Origin: Dermanyssus gallinae
Lineage: Eukaryota > Arthropoda > Arachnida > Mesostigmata > Dermanyssidae
Reading direction: 5' to 3'
NCBI GenBank assembly: GCA_003439945.1
Contig: QVRM01006416.1
Span: 1,894,501-1,958,500 of the forward strand
Length of the DNA stretch: 64,000 nucleotides
Below are positions 48,546-58,724 of this stretch, piece by piece. The translations under genes were made by a program, and so were the position numbers. Each line of letters starts with the position of its first letter. The stretch's first letter is position 1. The notes under the pieces were generated by a model. The model was not told the DNA's origin. It was given only the letters and a program-made list of their open reading frames with translations, and did not search any database.

Positions 48546-48842
48546 TGTGAGTGCTTTCGGCCTCGAATAAAAACGATCGGGGTTTATTGCTAGCGGCCTT
48601 CGTCGTTGTCCTTAAGTATAGTTCGAATCGGTATATTAAAATTATTACGGCTTTTACAGCTGATGCAAAACTATATATTTGACAAGTCCGTAATTAGCTC
48701 AAGCGAAAACATAAAAAAAAACATAAACTTTGTGACAATGAACTGGCGGGACCCCTTTTAAGATTGATAGATGGATGGGAATCTGCAACTAAATAGTAGA
48801 CTTAGTAGACTTGCACTCTGCCTCATAACTTAGAACGGATAT

Positions 48843-48843
48843 C

Positions 48844-48876
<33 letters not shown>
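48843..48876. repeat. (TA)n tract next to a mariner end
   Basis: About 34 bases of TA ending exactly where the mariner end CGAAGGCGGATCG begins. Confidence 0.95.
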
Positions 48877-48877
<1 letters not shown>

Positions 48878-49090
48878 GAAGGCGGATCGAAAATGTCTGA
48901 TACATATTTATAACAAAGAGTATCTATTCAATCTTCTAAAGTGTTTTTGTTATTTTTAAAATAGATCCCTCCCGCTGCAATGCACTTGTGCCACCTTTTT
49001 TTTCCCACCCTTCAATTTTAGAAAGCGTCTTTCGGAATCGAGTTGAGTTGGAGTCGAAGTCTAATGTTTTCTTGTTCGTATAGATTTGTC
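48877..49090 (-). mobile_element. Mariner-like 3' remnant with terminal repeat
   Basis: The end CGAAGGCGGATCGAAAATGT follows a TA tract. It matches, with a few transitions, the corresponding end of the 10.3-kb remnant. The minus strand encodes WHKCIAAGG(I)YF in one of several frames and SIPKDAF upstream, the same C-terminus as at 10.3 kb. DNA identity is highest at 48957-49000. Both are 3' pieces of one lineage. Confidence 0.78.
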
Positions 49091-49159
49091 AGCTTGATGC
49101 GTCCCGCTTGTCTGAAAGTGTTAACAAACATATACTTTGCGGCGTTGCGCCGTACCTGC

Positions 49160-49520
49160 TTCATGGATTCTGCTTGCTTACAGTTCAGCTTTTAACACCA
49201 AGACCAAGGAAGAGTCTGAATACTACGGCGCCAACATTATAATCCGGTTGGACGTTCAGCCAAATACCGCTATCCGTGTTGTTGATGCGTGGGCAAAACG
49301 AATCTAATTTTGCGGCTAAGGAAACTTCAAGACGAGACTTGGCTAACTTCAATGAAATTTTGTCCCACGCTGATTGCTTGCCCTTTTTCTAGGTTGAGTA
49401 ATCTTGATCTCCCTCGTCTAGGTCTGAGTCGGCGAAGTTAAGCTGCCGCCCCATAAATACATCGTCTTCGTGGGCTAGTCGGGAGTCCTGTACGAGGAGG
49501 GCTGGAGAGCATTCTAGCAG
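49160..49520 (-). mobile_element. RT/nuclease family, middle fragment (copy H)
   Basis: The minus frame reads DVFMGRQLNFADSDLDEGDQ, a stop, QSAWDKISLKLAKSRLEV, then SGIWLNVQPDYNVGAVVFRL and FLGLGVKS. In the family an AWD-containing helix is followed by SG-WL--P and then by an LGL segment (copy [11 protein letters not shown]). The match is structural and moderate. It directly adjoins the mariner 3' remnant. Confidence 0.5.
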
Positions 49521-49524
49521 ATCA

Positions 49525-50505
49525 GTGTGGACGAGGGAAGTCCAGGTAGAGCAATTCTGGAAATAATAATAATAATAATGTAGAAATAATAATCATTATA
49601 AAAATAGCAGCCATGCAGCCTGCCACCACGCTGCAAGCGCGGATCCTGCGGATGTCGTTGTCATGTCTGACTATGGCCAACAGTGACCATGCTGATGGTT
49701 ACAGTGATACGGATGATGATGATGAGGATGATAATCATAAAAATAATGATGGCGTTCACGTCCTGTTGATGATACTTCCGTGCCTTGGCTGTAACAATCG
49801 ATGGCGCACAGAAAATCATTCTTGTTTTATCATTATAACGGTATATGTAGCGTGCATGTGCGTATGAATGTAGGTTCGTATGTATATTTATCATGTATAA
49901 ACACAAAGATAGATACATGCGTATTCTTTATGCATTTCCGCTAGGCCTGAATTGGCATATGTTGCATATTGTCATGTTCATCATCATCATCGGCGTCCGC
50001 GTTGCTATTTGCGTCATCCTGCAGAGCATCTATTTATTCATGTTTCACACATAAACAAACACACACAGACACATATCTAGAGGCCAAGCACGCAGGAACG
50101 CAGGAAGGTCCGCAGAAACACGAGCGCCTTCTGGTGGCATAAAATGCAACTATATCAATAAAAAGAATCATCTGGTCACACTTGTCGCTGTCGGCTGACC
50201 TTTAGTTTCTATTCATCACCCGCACCTCCTGACTGTTATTGTGATCGAGCCTGAAAAACACGGCAATGTGCGATCACCACCGCTTTTACTACGACCACTT
50301 AGATCAGTTAGAGTCGGATGAGGTGCGACGGGCAGTATTTTGTCATCAGCTGGCGTCGCCATATCCACTGCATTGCAGGTTACGTGCATTATCTGCTGCC
50401 GAAATCTGCTGGCCAGTAGAGGGGGACGTGCCCATCACGAGTGGAAACTAGGGCAACAACAACAATAATAATAATAAGATTTTCTACCATTACCATTTTT
50501 AATTT
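49525..50505. other. No recognisable gene
   Basis: Short AAT and GAT microsatellites at 49562-49580 and 49712-49730, and ATC runs near 49980. The plus frame 50266-50451 shows no known domain. Confidence 0.5.
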
Positions 50506-50507
50506 GT

Positions 50508-50509
<2 letters not shown>

Positions 50510-50570
<61 letters not shown>
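50510..50570. repeat. (TA)n microsatellite
   Basis: About 61 bases of pure TA. Confidence 0.97.
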
Positions 50571-50574
<4 letters not shown>

Positions 50575-50849
50575 CATCCATATTTCACGCCAAAGATGGG
50601 ACCTCGCATTAAGTCCCTACAGATGTATGCGCCGTTACGGGAAGGGAAAGGATCGTGTATATTAACAATAAGAAGAACAAGAGCTGCGGTACCAACTACG
50701 CCTGTGCAAACAAATCGCGCCATATCTATTTGTGAAGCCAAACCCGGTAGGATACTTCAATGCTTGTTGAATGAACGCCACGCCGTCATCAAAAACGGCT
50801 AACGGCTTGAGATGTGACGAGATGGTGACTATCATGTACGGTACCTGAA

Positions 50850-52770
50850 CGAGACTCGCTGTCCTCAGCTAGGTGGCGCCCAAGAACCATGTCGCTCTTA
50901 ACACGGTTGGTGGAAACCAATCCTGGAAAAGGTGCTACAAAAAGATGAACTTCTTAGCGATCACTTCATTATCGAATTCTATGTGACTTTCGCAATGACG
51001 GCACATCTTCTAACGCCGCATTTGCCTATACGAAGCTAGAGAGCCGAACAGCTCTAGGGATCCCTCAGGGCCTTTAATCAGTAAGACCCGCCGAATACAG
51101 CGGCGAGCCTTCAGAAACTCCCAAAGGCGCTGTGCGAGGCCTCCCTGGGCCGAAACACACACATGGCCGAGACGCCACGGCGCGCCAAATCACTGTAGGA
51201 CTGCCGCTCGCGCCTATGCAGCAAAGACAGAGGTGTCTACAAAACGAAGCTTTTTTCAGTCACGTGGAATTCAATGATGATAAGGTGGTCGCCAAGAGAA
51301 TCCTCTTCCCGTATCACCCCCTTCAATATAAAATTTAGTGGGCCCGGCCCGGCGCTTGATAGGCAGATCGATGCATAAGGTGCACCCGGCGCGTGCGGAA
51401 GGTGGGCGCACCCGTGTTAAGAGCGACATGGCTCTTGGCCGCCTGCTGAAGCTGAGGACAACGAGTCCACTTCAGGTTGTTAGATGGTGCCGTACATGGT
51501 ATTCACCATCACGTCACATCTCAAGCTTTTGACAACACCACAAGCATTAAATCGTCCTGACGGGTTTTGTTTCACACATACGAGTAGATATGGCACGACT
51601 GGTTTGCTCAAGCGTGGTTGGTACCACGCTTGAGCCATTATATATTTTGTTCTTCTTCTTCTTCAAACGGGTCATACATCTGTAGGGACCCAATGTAATG
51701 TCCCATTTTTACCGTTAAAAACAAAAAACAATATATATATATATATAAATATATAGACGAATTAAAAATGAAAATTATAAAGTATTGTTATTATAATTGT
51801 TCTAGTATTCGTTAGTGACGGGCACGTCTCCCTCTACGGGCACGTCTCCCTCTACGGGCACGCAGCAGCGGTTTCTGAGCCCGGTGATCTGTTCCTAAGG
51901 GAGAGGCTGCCCGACACTACAGAGCTGAGTGCAAAAGTTCGCAGTCCCTCCTGCGCAAGGACATCTTCAGGAACAAGGAACGCTCCTAGAGGGCCTATCT
52001 TGAATGGCTAGAGGACGATCCCTAAGGCCACCCACACAGAATGGTCAGGAAATTCGTCCCTTCAAGCGCAGGCAGAGATAACGCCGGAAGAGATGCAAGA
52101 AGCAATCAAAGCCCTTTCCCCACCACCTATGTTTTGACCGCGCCACCTAGCTACAGACAGCATGAAGAGAAAAGCCTAGACTCTACGTCACCCTACGAAG
52201 TGCAGGATGCTATCGCACGCATCAAACAAAAAAGGCGCCGTGCCCAGACAGTGTCATGGTGTCTGTGATCACGTGTGCTAATAAAGGAATTTCTAGAAGC
52301 AGTAGCTACAGCGGCGACAGGGATGTTCTGGTCGGGCTCGTTCCCTGACGCGTGGAGGACCGCAGGGCCTGGGATTTTGCGGAGAAAAACGATATGCTGT
52401 TAGACGCCCACCTGGGGTTTCGTAAGAACTACTCAAGTATTGACACCATAAGGCGGACCCAGACTCAGGGTCCAACTCCTCTACGAGTTTCAGCCAAGAA
52501 AACAAGACCTCTTACTCGACGTCTGAAACGATTTTAACTGTCTACCATAAAGAGTAATGTGGAATGCACCCTCCACAAAATGAAGGCTCCCGTTTAGCTA
52601 CGCCGAATCATATCGAACCTGCAGGACCGGAAAATACTGTACCATAGAGCTAGTTATAACATGACTGCAGGGTTCCACAAGGCTCAATATTTGCCCCCCC
52701 CCTGCCATGAAACATAAAATACGACGATTTGCTGTAATCTCTACCAACGCCTATCAATTTCTCAATATAA
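50850..52770 (+). mobile_element. Degraded R1-like LINE (EN-RT), plus strand
   Basis: Ordered remnants of an R1-type ORF2 are visible. LLSDHFIIEF at about 50960 is the SDH segment ending an APE-type endonuclease, and LCEASLGRNTH at about 51130 is the linker. DIFRNKERS and LEWLEDDP...HRMVRKF (51960-52060) precede the RT. YEVQDAIARIKQK, then KKAPCPDSVMVSVITC after a shift (52190-52275), and MFWSGSFPDAWRTA (52322-52363) are RT motifs 0-1, and AHLGFRKNYSSIDTI (about 52408-52452) corresponds to motif 2. Catalytic motif C is not recognisable. Frameshifts and stops are frequent and the piece 51250-51880 is unassigned, possibly an insertion. Confidence 0.8.
51606..51635. repeat. Perfect 13-bp hairpin
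   Basis: GCTCAAGCGTGGT (51606-51618) and its exact reverse complement (51623-51635) are separated by TGGT. It lies in the unassigned middle of the R1-like relic. Confidence 0.9.
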
Positions 52771-52774
52771 TCTG

Positions 52775-53340
52775 AAATCATCAACGCGGTGGTGATGATA
52801 AGTTCGGTCGCGACCGGCAGCGAAACAAAGGGTCAAAAGTTCTTCACTTCAGCTTCCGCGCATATATACGATCCTGCCAACGAGTGCCCCTCCATACAAA
52901 GAGGTGTGCGCCCGTCCCCGGCTGAAAACACACACAATCAGCCAGCCAACCAAACAAGCAAACACTCAAGCATACAGAAACCAAGAGTTTCAGAAACACA
53001 ATCTATTTATCCGGCCGGCCTGGAGCAGGCTTAGAGACGGCGCTATGAAAGTTAACGAGTTATGTTGTTGTCTTTCAAGCGGCTAACTTCTCAATGCGGG
53101 CAGAGTACTGTTCCCCTTGCAGACAAACTTCCTGACCTTGATCTCGTCGGTACTCTTACTACTACTACTACTACTACTACTACAACGACCGTAGTCTAGC
53201 CTTTCTGTTCTTCTTTTTCCGTTTCGTCGTCGTGATTGTACTCTTGTTCTTGTTTCACATGAAAACAGCGTCGCACAAAGTCGCTGCTTTCCGCGATAAC
53301 TATGGCTCTGCATGATGTATCTAGTAATATACATTTTGTA
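52775..53340. other. No recognisable gene
   Basis: An ACT run occurs at about 53155-53184. The frames 52789-53034 and 53083-53334 have no known domain. Confidence 0.5.
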
Positions 53341-53341
53341 C

Positions 53342-53344
<3 letters not shown>

Positions 53345-53387
<43 letters not shown>
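53345..53387. repeat. (TA)n microsatellite
   Basis: About 43 bases of pure TA. Confidence 0.96.
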
Positions 53388-53389
<2 letters not shown>

Positions 53390-54070
53390 CGCCATGCCTA
53401 GCTAAGGCAAAAAGTTGACATCAGTGTCGCAGCGGGTTAATTCTGTAGTAGTTGTTGTTGCTGTTTTGGTTGCGGTCTTTCATTATTTGCCTACAAAGAC
53501 CCAACAAGCGGCATGGGTTTAACTCAACTTAATAAGGATTGAGTAAATAATCTACCCCTTGCGTACCTAGTGGAGGCTTGTGTTTTGGGAGGCACATATT
53601 TTATATAGTAAAAATGCGCATTCAACACGTATGCTTGTACTGCCACGTCTACCTTTCGCAGCAACGAGACAGGCGTGAAATGTGTCGATATGTGACGGCG
53701 CACAGCAATTCGTTAATCTAAAAGGACCACCCAGCTGATTGCTTATTCACGTATTGTATCATCGACGTACGCATCCGAATGCCGTTACGCCACTGTCATA
53801 GCACACGAAAACGTCGTGTCTCGGGGCGTCAAACCAGTTGTCGATCAAAGATGGTCGTCTCAATTAGGTGGTACAGTGATACGTAAATTTTGTTAATATA
53901 TAATACTATTGTTTATTTATTTGTAATGGAAAATAAAAGTATGTGAGCATGACCATCACCAAGCGGTGATCCACATTGCCTGACAGTTAGGCCATTTTCG
54001 TTTCTACAAGACACTTCGCGTTGATGTTTCTTCGAATTCAAGTGTTTATTACTGATGCATTATTACCTTC
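53390..54070. other. No recognisable feature
   Basis: No conserved frame or repeat family was seen on either strand. Confidence 0.5.
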
Positions 54071-54075
54071 ATACA

Positions 54076-54330
54076 TACGGGGTGGGTCAATCAAGTCCAT
54101 CAAGAAGAAAAGGTGTGGGACTTGTTTAAAATACTGTGATTTATTTCGTACAGCACTTCGTCTCTTTCTTTATAAAAATCATTCGCCTTTTTGGTCACAC
54201 ACACTTTCTTAAGCGCTTTATCCACCGTTGGGCCCAGCAAACCCTGTCAATAAGCACAGGGCTTCTGTTTTTAGCCATTCCTGTACAGATATTGCAGCAT
54301 GGGGCGGCGCACCAGCTTCAGACAAACAAT
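54076..54330 (-). mobile_element. Possible mariner 3' end
   Basis: The end TACGGGGTGGGTCAATCAAG resembles a mariner terminal repeat in structure. Reading away from it on the minus strand, a block VQEWLKTEALCLLTGF and then, in other frames, RLRKCV with CDQKGE resembles the WL...F-GI-KL--RW-KCV--KG ending of mariner transposases. Stops and shifts are frequent and no catalytic block is seen. Tentative. Confidence 0.4.
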
Positions 54331-54438
54331 GAACTGTTTGTTTGACGCTCTGGTGTCAACAAAGAAGTGAGAAAAGGAAGGCAATGACATAGAAGAAAGA
54401 TCATTGCTAGCCGGGCTTTATCGGATAGAGGGGGGGGG

Positions 54439-54607
54439 GGATAAGTATTCCAATCGATGAAAGCCCTTGGTACGTGAACGCCAGTAGCCTGCAGTGATTT
54501 AGCAGCTATAGCAGCAGTCAATACATTTTTTATCGCTAGTCACATCGGCTCACCGGGCAGCTGGCGTTTACGTACGTAAGGGCTTTCATCAATTGGAATA
54601 CTTATCC
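54439..54607. repeat. Inverted repeat, arms about 46 bp
   Basis: Arms 54439-54484 and 54561-54607 are reverse complements apart from a few mismatches (core GGGCTTTCATC / GATGAAAGCCC and GGAATACTTATCC), enclosing about 76 bases. An 11-base G run precedes the left arm. Confidence 0.9.
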
Positions 54608-54707
54608 GGGAACACTTATCCGGAATACTTATCCGGGAATACTTATCCGGGAGCACTTATCCGGAACACTTATCCGGGAATACTTTTCCTGGATTACTTA
54701 TCCCGGG
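54594..54707. repeat. Minisatellite, about 14-bp unit, 8 copies
   Basis: Eight variants of AATACTTATCCGGG in tandem, starting inside the right arm of the inverted repeat. The unit's first copy is also present, inverted, at the outer end of the left arm. Peptide frames here (NTYPG repeats) are artefacts. Confidence 0.92.
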
Positions 54708-55149
54708 CAGCTGCGGCCTCTATCTCGGAAGGCCATTCCGACTTCGCTGTGGCTCCCGGCAAGCGTTACAAGCTCGAAGAGAGACAACGGAACAACGAAA
54801 TTCAATAAATAAAACACGAATAATTAATTTGAGAATGAGACTTCTATAGGCGGACTAACTACTATGTAGCGTTCTCAGTGGTGCTGTGTGTGCTCGAGAT
54901 GTTCATCTAATTGTTTTTTGTTGAATTGGTTATGAGCTTGTACAGTATATCAATTGTAGTTTTCGATATAACACATATTGTTTCGTGCATAAAGCGTTGT
55001 GAGCAACATACACATAGATACAAGTACAATTGTTAGTAAAAAAAAACGTATCGTTAGTTAATTTAATGCAAATAAATCGATCAACGGCTACTATACAATA
55101 TATGAATGTAATCTGAAGTGATCAGCTGATGCAACTCTAGAGAAGTCGA

Positions 55150-55470
55150 TGTAGAAAGTTAAGAGCTCTTTTCTCCTCTGTCGCCAGTTTGATCCGGTCG
55201 CCAACCTGCTGGAAGAGCGACGATGCCTCGCGGCACGAAAATGAACTCGTTGGCGAGCATAGCATATGTGTTCGCCTTTAGTCGTTCAGTCTTGCGTGCC
55301 GTGGAGCTCGCGGCGGATTTGGCTTTAGCCAGCCTTTAGTTCAGGCTCGCGGAGGCGAGGGTGTCGGTGATCGTCGCATCCCACACAAGCTATTTCCCCT
55401 TTCAAAAGGGATACGAATGGTACCGTCCAATCTCTTTCCGTAGCTTCTTAGGGAGCCAGCTGGCTCTGGG
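55150..55470 (-). mobile_element. RT/nuclease family, C-terminal fragment (copy E)
   Basis: The minus strand reads KKLRKEIGRYHSYP, then VWDATITDTLASASLN, a stop, KSAASSTARKTERLKANTYA and MLANEFIFV. It then loses the FETLG block through a deletion of about 30 bases that copy F retains, and ends in GDRGEKSS. DNA similarity to copy F is high over most of the length. Confidence 0.78.
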
Positions 55471-55714
55471 GTGTATACATAGATAAGTATATGTTTAGGA
55501 TGGGATTTTTGCAGTGCCACCTTCCCTTAGCACACAATATTCAGTTGTAATAGAATGGTAGCGACCCAGCACGGCGTCTTTGCAAGCTAATTTTGTGATA
55601 GATCATCGACAGACTTGAAACGTGCTAGAAACATCGTCAATATAACCGGCTATATATTTAGCAATTCTCTATTTAAATAAAAGAAACTTTGTTTTGCTTA
55701 GCATTGATTTGCAA

Positions 55715-55715
<1 letters not shown>

Positions 55716-55788
<73 letters not shown>
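55716..55788. repeat. (TA)n microsatellite
   Basis: About 73 bases of pure TA between copies E and F of the RT/nuclease family. Confidence 0.97.
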
Positions 55789-55790
<2 letters not shown>

Positions 55791-56039
55791 TTATAGAACT
55801 AATTTTGGTAAGCTTACAACGCAATTTCTACAAATAGAGAGTCGGTTTAAGACAATTTGCTTATTACAGTTTAACTTTTCGACAGCTATGCGCATATATT
55901 CAATTATCATATGTATATTAATCTTCAAACATAATTCATTTATTCAACTTTTTTTCATTTAATTCAATTATTATGCATATTATCTAATATGTATATGTTT
56001 TTGGCCATACGATATTTATTGAATTTTATGGTTACAGGG

Positions 56040-56650
56040 AAAGTGATGAACTAACTACACTAGGGCTTGTGAGGAGTACTACCAGTTGAGCTGATCCTCG
56101 AGGCAGCCCCTTATTGTGCCCATTGTTGCTGCCGCATTGCCGCGCTGACCCAGCCAGAGATAGCCGCTGAAGTAGAAAGTCAAGAGCTCTTTTGTCGCCT
56201 GTCGCCAGCTCGATTCGTTTGCCGATCTTCTGAAAAAGCGACCATGCCTCAGGGCCCCCGAGTGTCTCAAATTCTAGCGACACAAAAATGAACTCGTTGG
56301 CGAGCTGGGCATATTTGCAGGTCTTTAGACGTTCAGCCTTGCGTGCCGCGGAGCCAGCGGCAGATGAACTAGCCTCCAGGTTCGAAAGGGCGAGCGTGTC
56401 GGTGATCGTCGCATCCCAAATAAGCGCCTTTTCCCTTTCAAAGGGGGGATACGGGTGAGACCGTCCGGTCTCTTTCCGTAGCTTCTCGGGAGGCCAGTTG
56501 GCACTCGGATGCACGACATTAGAGCTGACCTCATGGCCCGGGCTGTAATCTCATTAACCTTGCTGTGACGGATTTGGCGTCCTGTTCGCTCCTGTTGCAG
56601 GAGAGCCCGTGGGTCCCGCAGATGTCCACCTGTATTCCGCACGGACACCG
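56040..56650 (-). mobile_element. RT/nuclease family, C-terminal fragment (copy F)
   Basis: The best-preserved terminal domain. RTGRQIRHSKVNEITARAM (about 56565-56510, Cys/His-proximal region) and GKRPDGLTRIP lead, after a shift, to ALIWDATITDTLALSNL, KAERLKTCKYAQLANEFIFV, LEFETLGGPEAWSLFQKIG and RIELATGDKRALDFLLQRLS. A further shift gives GQRGNAAATMGTI. PD and WDAT acidic residues and the conserved Lys-rich helix fit a nuclease-like fold, but that is inference. The RT part is missing, so this is a 5'-truncated copy. Confidence 0.82.
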
Positions 56651-56689
56651 GTGTTCTGATATATATATGCACTTAAATCATTTCTAGCT

Positions 56690-57308
56690 TAATGTACGTT
56701 TTACAACGTAATTGCTACAATAAGTGTGTGTCCAGTTCAATATGTGATGTGATACTTGTAGGTGTAATAGGTTTAACTAAATTGCGTAAGCAGCACTTGC
56801 CAGCAGAAGCGATCATTTTCCGCCGTTGGCGTAAACAACCTGTCCCAACTATACGCTTTTTGCTTGTACGAGCAATTAGTTTATGAGAGACAAGAGCACA
56901 CTTTATAGTAAACCAAGTAACATGTGCCTTGTCCGCTATCTAGAGTAATAATGTTCCTCTGGCCAAGCACGGCCAAACTCGCCCCGGTGGGCATGTACCC
57001 CTTCCCGTTTCCCGTTTTTTTAGGTTGACGCAAAAAATCTTGCCGTTTTGGAGTTCACTTGTACCCTAGATTGAGAAGCTTACAACGTCTACTAGATTGC
57101 ATTAGCATTGCGGACGGGTGATACATTAGATATGGTAGAGCTGTATTGGACGGTAGTATCCGCTTTGACATCAAAAGCTTAGTTGCCTTCTGGGAAGGCG
57201 GCAAAACGGTGAATGTAGACGTGCAAATTAGAAGTGGCCGGCTATACGAGTTCCAAAGAGGTACACTATATTGTTTCGCAAATTAGTTCACGTTGAACTT
57301 GTTTGGCT
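56690..57308. other. No recognisable feature
   Basis: Neither frames nor repeats gave a match. Confidence 0.5.
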
Positions 57309-57310
57309 TT

Positions 57311-57377
57311 GATTCATTGATTGATTTATTCGCTTGATAAGTGTGTGTACGTATATCACCCTTTTATATCAGGGGCT
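57311..57377 (-). mobile_element. 3' tail of the LINE found at 22.7-23.8 kb
   Basis: On the minus strand the segment reads GCCCCTGATATAAAAGGGTG, continues to ACACACACTTATCAAGCGAA, and ends in AATC repeats. It matches 23777-23844 with few changes. Sequence further upstream on that strand (57378-57600) does not clearly match the coding part, so this is a heavily truncated or chimeric copy. Confidence 0.88.
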
Positions 57378-57379
57378 TT

Positions 57380-57950
57380 ATTTGGTCTTGCACTTGCCTT
57401 ATGTAGGCCTTTTTAACAACAACTCATTAGCAGTGATAGCGTAGAACGACCAAGCAGGACAGGTTCTGAGTGCGCCATTAAAGTGTGTCCTCTCTTGTAT
57501 AAGGCGTTTGCTTCTGATATATCTTTCAAACACAAGTAATAGACCCCAGCGCGGGTCGCGCCGCCGTTCCCTCGCACCCACACTAGATAGTCAGTACATC
57601 TGTGTAAGTTGTAATAATGACCTTTGATTTACGGTTCGACAAAGCGATACTTCTTTCACTTTAGAGTATTTGCAGATGACTTTGCCATGTCCATTATCGG
57701 GTGATGGAACACATTTATATTGCTGGCAAAAATACACATTAGCCTCTCATCACATCGGAGAAATGCATTGAAAAGTATATCTCTAAAATTCGCTTGACTC
57801 GCCATTGGCAAGTAGGCTTATTTTATTTTAGTTGTTTTCTCCTTAAGCCTTCCTACATTTTGAAGAGATATAACACCGCTAGACTTAGAAAGCAGAACGG
57901 AAGACTACGGCGAGAAATTTAAATTAGAAACGTTTTATTGGTTTTACGTT

Positions 57951-57984
<34 letters not shown>

Positions 57985-58395
57985 GCCCGTTGAGCGTATA
58001 TCACGGACGTTCAATGTCGTTTTCTTGACAAAAAAACTCGTTTGCCAGGAAACGTCCTAAAAATAGGCTGCGGCAGTCTAGGCTATTTTGTCGATAACAA
58101 GGTGTTTATGGCTGAACTTACAGTCTTACTATATTGGAGGCCTTAGTTGATATTCTGCCCCGCATGCACGCCAGGAGGGGCGGCCAACGTCCCACAATTT
58201 ACTTTATAGCTGATGACACAAAAGCAACATTACAGAAACAAACTGGTTTTCAACAGCTATCGCAGCAACATATTGCTTTCTTTAATATGGGTATGTACGC
58301 ATGCAGAGTTTTGTATATATATATATATATATGAACGAATTCGCGCGTACACATACAAATCACAAGCCAGCAAGCATTTCCGTTTCAAGTGAATA
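57380..58395. other. No recognisable gene
   Basis: TA tracts lie at 57955-57980 and 58313-58331. The minus frame 57399-57581 adjoins the LINE tail but shows no domain. Confidence 0.45.
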
Positions 58396-58400
58396 AAATA

Positions 58401-58412
58401 ATATATATATAT

Positions 58413-58460
<48 letters not shown>
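58401..58460. repeat. (TA)n microsatellite
   Basis: About 60 bases of TA with one AGA interruption. Confidence 0.95.
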
Positions 58461-58464
<4 letters not shown>

Positions 58465-58534
58465 AGCGAACATATTTATTCAATCGTAAGGAACCGGGAA
58501 AACGGTAACCCCCGAGGTGAGCGTGTATATGTGA

Positions 58535-58654
58535 TTAACTCACTACACAAGGACTTGTCAGGAGCGTTACCAGTGAAGCTTGTCCTCGAGGCAGCACCTC
58601 ATTTCGGTTGCCGCGCTTAACCGCCAGCGATAGCCATTGAGGTAAGCAGCCAAG

Positions 58655-58655
<1 letters not shown>
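58535..58655 (-). mobile_element. RT/nuclease family, terminal fragment (copy G)
   Basis: The DNA CTCACTACACAAGGACTTGT followed by CCTCGAGGCAGC and GATAGCC aligns with 56046-56165, the 3' end of copy F. Little coding sequence remains. It shows that the 3' end of the family is shared and lies just beyond the QRGNA block. Confidence 0.7.
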
Positions 58656-58685
<30 letters not shown>

Positions 58686-58722
58686 GCCGTTGAGGTAAGT
58701 AGTCAAGAGTATATATATATAT
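58628..58722. repeat. Duplicated 25-bp unit around a TA tract
   Basis: AGCC(A/G)TTGAGGTAAG(C/T)AG followed by a TA tract occurs at about 58632 and again at 58685. The first unit is the edge of RT/nuclease copy G, so the TA tract and its flank were duplicated after that insertion. Confidence 0.88.
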
Positions 58723-58724
58723 CC

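Noticed and set aside
54593..54808. Protein with NTYPG repeats
   Set aside because: It is produced by the minisatellite at 54594-54707, with no domain outside it.
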